Of a stretch of 64,000 nucleotides of DNA, positions 58,547 to 64,000 are shown in pieces. The stretch covers positions 310,001-374,000 of the forward strand of contig JAIXMP010000008.1 in NCBI GenBank assembly GCA_025677815.1, read 5' to 3'. The translations under genes were made by a program, and so were the position numbers. The stretch comes from Phascolomyces articulosus (Eukaryota > Mucoromycota > Mucoromycetes > Mucorales > Lichtheimiaceae). Below the pieces are notes generated by a model. The model was not told where the DNA came from, did no database searches, and saw nothing but the letters and a program-made list of their open reading frames with translations. Numbering within the stretch: the first letter of the stretch is position 1; every line of letters begins with the position of its first letter.

Positions 58547-60281
58547 ATGATTATTTTATTAGCTGTAAAAGACCCTTAACCATATTTTTTTTCCTTGTCT
58601 TGTTCATCATCTTCATTGTTTCTTTTAACCCCTCATTCACACACACACAACACAAACTCCTCCCCTTGAAACTTTTAAACAGATAATTTTCCTTTTCTTT
58701 GTGTACTAAATATATATTTCTATATACTACCTACAGATATACCAATCCAAAAAAAAAGAACTATCTCATTTTATATTAACTCATTTTTTTTACCTCCGCT
58801 CCAAAACTTGCCATTTTCCATTGACCATACTTCTTTTGGAGGAGGAGGAAGAGGAGAAAATATTATCTGGTTGTTATTATTAATAAAACCTATTTATATT
58901 GATCTTCTTGATATTGATAATGGATCGAAAGATGCAATACATCAATGTCATTTTGATAGGATACACTTGCCACTATTGATATGTAACCACTACAATCTTG
59001 AACGAAATTTTCTTTTTTGGTTCAGAAAGATAATCACCCGACAAACTTTCAAAGTAGTCTTGCAAGAGTAAACTATTCTTTTTTTGCGAACACATGCCTC
59101 ATACGTTCCTATTCAAAAGGCAAATGAAACCAGCTCAAATAATCGGACATCTTCATTTACATTGCGATGTGCAAGTATACAAAGCAAAAGAAAAAGACGA
59201 CTTTTTTGATTCAACAAAACTAATCTATTAATAGTAAGAAGCAGTAAACAATCCATCGGATAAATACATTTTCCGGCCTTTTGCAGATCATTTTTGGTGG
59301 ATGTCATTAACTCTAGACTATCTCTAACATATTTGCATCCATGTACTTTACGTATTATGAAAAACAATTTGTCAGATATCAGCATTACCTGAAGAAATCA
59401 AAACGATCAGCAGCTGTAAGCTTTCATAGAATGAAATGAACATGATTATATGGTTTAAGCAAGCAACCTTGAACACTTCTTGTATTATATAATAAGGATT
59501 TGTTTTTATTTGACTTGGATCTTACAAGCACGTTTTTGGTGTGAAAATATGATGTATAACAAATTTAATATAAATGCGCCAATTTGACAATACATGCTGC
59601 TTTTTTTTTGAGGAACATGGTTTGTTACTACATCAAGCTCGCCCTACAGAATAGAATACTTTGAGCTTCGTATCAGTAGGTAACAATATTCACAGTAAGT
59701 TTTAATATACCAGTACATAAAGCAATAGAGATCATATATACCTATAAAGTATTTTCTTCAATTGAAGAAATGTACCAATAAAACTACTTGGCTATTTCTT
59801 GTAATATAAAAGCATGTTTTTTTGCTGAATATCGCTTAATCCAAACCGATATTCTTTGATCACAATTTAATAAATTACGAGAACTTTCTATTATTATATT
59901 TTTGTAAGTGTTCTTGTTTCTTATTATCATTATATCTAGCTCGCGGTCGCGTTCAACTATTGTTCTTTATATCTTTATTTTATGTGCAGCTTTACCTTGA
60001 TCGAACCGGAAAACCTGACCGCTGGGTGTTTTAAATATAATAGGAACACCACACCCCGCTTCAATTCTGCTGAGTCTTGGGAAACTTGGATAATGCTCCT
60101 TACGTATATGGCAATAAAGTTGAACTTTATCGTAGCCGGGCCTCCGAACACAGTGTTTATAAGGACAATATAACTCTAAAGTTTTTATAAAGTTATATTA
60201 TGGCCAATTAAGTATTACGTACTACTATATAATGATTATCAGTGACACGTATTTCTATATAAAAAATAACAATCATAAGTA
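58547..60281. other. Convergent region without a recognisable gene
   Basis: The 1.7 kb between the secreted-protein gene (+) and the zinc-knuckle gene (-) have only short frames (for example 59113-59385 minus and 59982-60173 plus) with no domain I can name. A 9-bp inverted repeat, AATATAACT at 60167 and AGTTATATT at 60191, lies near the right end. Possibly old decayed coding sequence. Confidence 0.45.
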
Positions 60282-61855
60282 TTATATGGTACCTCTATTA
60301 ACAAGTTTTTTGGAAACCAATGCTATTTTATCGTCGTCTTTTAATAAATTCTTGCAATCAGCTAAATAAAAAAAACCAGTGTCAGTTTGTTCCACTGTTG
60401 GAGTTATCTCGACTATCTTGATTTATTAAATCCAATGACCTCTTCCCATTATTATGTACCGTTAAAATTAATTGTTTTCCCTGTCAAAGGATCCTTGAAA
60501 ATGTATTCATGAGGAGATTTTTCTTTGATAAACCTGGGATGAACAACATTGTGGCATTCATGAATATGCTTATGGATATTTATTAGATCCATTGCCGCCA
60601 GCTGGTTGCATTCGTGATAGGGACAATAAAGCGATTCAGGGATTGACGATACTACAGCATATACTATTAATAATGCTAAGCCAAAGATGAAGAATCAAGA
60701 AAACATTTTTTTTCAAACCTTGTACTTCAGTAGTATAGGATTTGTTGCTTTGATGTCGCTTGCTAGATGAAGAAACGATTTCTCCTACAATATGTGTATA
60801 TAATCAGTTGAAATTATATTTATATAGTGCTGTAGAAATACATTTTCTTTAAGATTATGGTAAGGAATGGAGGCAACACATGTATAGTTTATTTATACCA
60901 TTTGATCCATGCCTCTTTAAACTACAAAATGATGGTGCATCATCACTGTCCGATTTTGTCTTCTCTTCCTGTGATCCATTTTGATTCTCTTGTTGTAACA
61001 ATAAAGTCGCTGCTTCAACCAGTAAATTCACTATAAAGTGAAAAAATAGTGATAATGACAAATCAGCAACGAGTATGATTCTATACGCAATGACAAATGA
61101 AGCTATGGGTAACTGAAAAAATATTATTTACTCCCGCTATAATCCTTTGTCCAACCTACACTTGATGAATCTACTGTTATTATTTTTAATTCTTGGTGAG
61201 CTGGTTTTTTGAATATATATATTATATTGTTTGTTTGCATTTATATTTTTGCAGCTGTAACTGATACCTTCTTCTCCATCCGTTTTATTGGGATTTCCTT
61301 CAACACTTAAATATGTTAGGGAACGCACAAATGCATTATTCACAATACATAAATCATCATCACTTTTTTCTACGCTTCCTTCATCTGTTTGTATCACAAT
61401 CCAATCGACATTAGCCTTAGATTGCCTTAATGATAATTAAAAAAAAGCTGCTGTCAATCATTATAAAATTTTTTCTTTTAATAATTACCCTTATTAAAAA
61501 TTAATGAGGTTTCTCCTGATAGGGGTAGTGTTTTTCTTCCATACCCCGAAGTGGACTTATTTTTTCTACCTCTCGTTTTACCATTTCCTCTTTGTTTATT
61601 CTTTATATATACAGGAGGCATCGAGTCTGATCGTGGTCCATTACCTTGACTTGGATATGAGCTAACAGTATTCAAAATATCTACTGTTGCCTTAGCTGCT
61701 TCTTTCACTAGTTCTGCCGCGTACAAAGCGACTTTTGTTGCTTGTTCTCGTTTTGATCCTTGCTGTATGTCTAAATCCGTGATACTTGAACATAGGTTTT
61801 GTTGTGATTGAATATACCGTTGCAACCGGTCTTGTATTTTGATTAGGGTTATCAT
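60282..61855 (-). CDS. Unknown protein with Ala-rich helix and C-terminal Cys/His zinc-finger-like motif (tandem copy B)
   Basis: I do not recognise this family. Minus-strand exons are 61855-61489, 61384-61268, 61030-60899, 60784-60719, 60663-60460 and 60361-60282, giving 321 residues; every intron is phase 1. Residues 33-67 form an Ala-rich helix (SKREQATKVALYAAELVKEA). A basic segment (GKTRGRKNKSTSGYGRK) follows, then FVRSLTYLSVEGNP, shared with the neighbour. Exon 5 encodes SLYCPYHECNQLAAMDLI and NIHKHIHECH, a C-x4-C plus His-x3-His pattern that could be a C2H2-type zinc finger. The product is probably nuclear or nucleic-acid binding, but this is inference. Exon 5 has two in-frame acceptors 12 nt apart. 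The gene is a tandem paralogue of the gene to its right. Confidence 0.65.
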
Positions 61856-62636
61856 TTTGGAATATATGTATATCGAAAAAACGGTTTATAATAATAATAA
61901 CTGTAGATTTCTTTTAACACGAAACGCGCTGTCATATTATAATTTTTTTGAAAAAAAAAAGCGCTCAATTGACATAGTGATGAGATCTCCTTGCTATACC
62001 TTGAATTGTATTCTGAGCAGATTCTACATCGCTATTATTACGATGACAATTTTTTGTTGAATCACTTCCTTCAGTTTGTGGGAACATGCAGTTTTAAAGA
62101 AAAACCAAGAAACAAAAAAAAGGTGTTTTCGTTGGTTAGGACAGGATGATAGTGTAAACATCTTGTGTTACAAGAAAGGTACATCAACAGTTTCAAGTTG
62201 TAAACCTCGGAGCACCATTGATATTATGCCATGTAAATATAATGACAATCAAAAAAAACATCTGCAATAAAAATTCTAATCAAATATAAACATGAATGGT
62301 ATAATAATAATGCTTGACTTTTCCATATAATGAAACATCATACATCTACAAAAGGGAAGTTCTATCATAAGCACTCGCGTATATAAAAGTGAAATTCTTT
62401 ACCACTGATGATTTAAACAAAGACGGATCCGCTTCTGAACATGAACGAATAAATACTTCGAGCGTTGCTATTACGCGGTGAACAAATATGATAATTTTTC
62501 ACAGAAAACCTTTATTATTGTAGTTGTCACAGGAAAAAAAACCATCTCAACAGGAGAGAATATAGAGAATATTGGTTATTTTATGAAAAAAAGTTTATTG
62601 TTTGTCGTGTTCGTTCTTTTAATGATGATGTTTTGG
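61856..62636. other. Spacer between tandem copies
   Basis: The 781 bp between the two related minus-strand genes must hold the promoter of copy B and the 3' flank of copy A. I looked for a leftover zinc-finger exon of copy A here and saw none. A Cys-containing plus frame at 62076-62270 lacks an ATG start. Confidence 0.45.
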
Positions 62637-64000
62637 TTAACCCTCCGTGTCTACTAAATCAAAATCTGAATTGTCACGATTGGATAAGCATATATTCATA
62701 GTAACATATAAATAGTATCATTGACGTCCATCAAACTTGAAGGAATATGTGTAAGTATTCAAAAAAAAATTATAATACATACCCCATGGTTCTTCGGAAG
62801 ATCTTTTCCTAGTGGTAATCGGTGATGACGCCGTTTGAGTTGCCGTTTCTTGTAACGTTGCTTGTGCTGCCTTTTCAAGATTGGATAGGAACTTTGCTAT
62901 ATATGTATTACAATAATATTAAATCAACGGCACAGATTACTATGTGATGATGGGTCAGGTCATAATAATAAATTCATTACAAAATGTTTCTTACAACTTC
63001 TCCATGTTCTCATTCCCAGATCATTTGGCATACCATACGAGAAAAGTACTATTTTGATTTTTGGAGATAAGACACACTTGAAACTGTTCTGTAGTAACAT
63101 CCATATCAGCAATAATATTATCATTTGTTACCTTCTCCACTCGTCTTATTACTTTGTGGTGCGATAGCGTTGCCGATGGATTTTTTTCTTGCAGATAAAT
63201 ACCCTGGTTGGTTTTCTTCAACGCTTAAATGTGATAGAGAGCGTACTAATGTATTATTCTCATTGCACGGTTCCTTATTATCTTCTACTACACTTGCATG
63301 ATTTTCATCTGTTTTTTTTAGGAATTTAACATTAGCTTCGTGTTATTTTATGAATGGTAAAAAAAGTGTTATTATTTTTTTTAATTATGTAAGTTTTCTT
63401 TCGTATTTATAGGTCTATGTACCTTCCTTACATTCATAACCTGGAGAAGTTGGAGTTGATGGTATATATATTGTAACAGGAGAAGCTTTGCCAGACGTTT
63501 TGCCCATTGTACAAAGACTGTCACTGCTTCTGTAGTTTGTTGTTTTTGGTACCTCTGATTTTTTGCCTAGATAACAAATTGGTTATTTTTTTAGTGTATC
63601 TATATAAAAAGAAAATTAATTTTACCTTTCACTGAAGTTTGTGGAGGTACAGGTAATATTTTCCTATAATCTGGCATGGTTTTTATTTCAAACATCAGGG
63701 GATCCCCTGGTTGAGAAGTAACTTTTGTTCTTTTTCGATGTTTTCTTGCTCTAGTCGATGGTGGTTTAGCCGCATCTTGAGTTGGAGGATATGTATTAAT
63801 AGCATCCAAAAGATCCACTGTCGCCTTGACTGCTTCTTGAGCTGCTTTTGCCGCGTATAAAGCTGCCTTTATTACTCCTTCCCGTTTTGATTCTTGTTTC
63901 TTGGTGGCTCTTCTGGCGGTCAAACGTAATTTACGTTTTTCCATATTGTACTCTTTCAAATGGGCTCGCACCAAGGTTGGATAATCATCTAGGATGAAAA
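62637..64000 (-). CDS. Unknown protein, tandem copy A, 5' end beyond the window
   Basis: Related to copy B. Minus-strand exons are (window edge) 64000-63626, 63566-63423, 63308-63132, 62896-62783 and 62665-62637; all four introns are phase 1. The frame stays open to the edge (FILDDYPTLVRAHLKEYN), so the true start lies further right, although an ATG is available at about 63944. Shared blocks are SKREGVIKAALYAAKAAQEA then VKATVDLLDAINTYP, and NTLVRSLSHLSVEENQ. The second exon (GKKSEVPKTTNYRSS) has no counterpart in copy B. The last exon encodes only DFDLVDTEG and a stop, so the copy B zinc-finger part is missing. About 279 residues are visible. Function unknown. Confidence 0.6.

Noticed and set aside
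59982..60173. 63-codon plus frame with Trp-rich stretch
   Set aside because: Lacks an intact start context and any family pattern; adjacent frames are equally open.
1..64000. tRNA genes, checked through GTTCGA-type B boxes on both strands (for example near 2530, 27430, 46010, 60000)
   Set aside because: None had a matching T-arm stem or a paired A box.

Overview
The window looks like nuclear DNA from a filamentous fungus of the Mucoromycota, most likely Mucorales. It is AT-rich. Genes are split by short GT-AG introns, mostly 50-110 nt, and proteins match fungal families such as Zn2Cys6 regulators, an LCB2 serine palmitoyltransferase subunit, a mitochondrial RRG7-type protein and a HET-like protein. 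The species cannot be named from the sequence alone. I found no tRNA, rRNA, CRISPR array, telomere repeat or intact transposon by eye. Exon boundaries were worked out by hand from reading frame, splice sites and protein family pattern.

Left third (1-18.3 kb): a ketopantoate reductase running off the left edge (-), a uridine phosphorylase (-), RRG7 (+), NIP7 (-), DBP3 (+), a GATA-zinc-finger protein (-), a small serine-rich orphan (+) and a class I methyltransferase (-). NIP7 and DBP3 are divergent across only 187 bp and both act in 60S ribosome assembly. The first intron of the methyltransferase carries a cluster of X-box (RFX-type) motifs.

Middle (18.3-45.4 kb): about 6.9 kb without a recognisable gene, then a TPR/F-box/LRR protein (+), NOP2 (+), a hotdog thioesterase (-), a cyclase-family hydrolase (+), a Zn2Cys6 regulator (+), LCB2 (-), a nicotinamide mononucleotide adenylyltransferase (+) and the SNARE BOS1 (-).

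Right third (45.4-64 kb): a HET-like protein (+), a second Zn2Cys6 regulator paralogous to the first (+), ARP3 (+), a secreted two-repeat protein (+), and a tandem pair of related genes of unknown function (-). In this pair every intron is phase 1, and one copy ends in a Cys/His zinc-finger-like exon that the other lacks. The second copy runs off the right edge.

Most genes are ordinary housekeeping genes and form no obvious pathway cluster. The most unusual material is the modular phase-1 gene pair, the paralogous regulators with a 12-nt microexon in one copy, the X-box cluster, and two genes (F-box and HET-like) whose frames do not join through ordinary introns.
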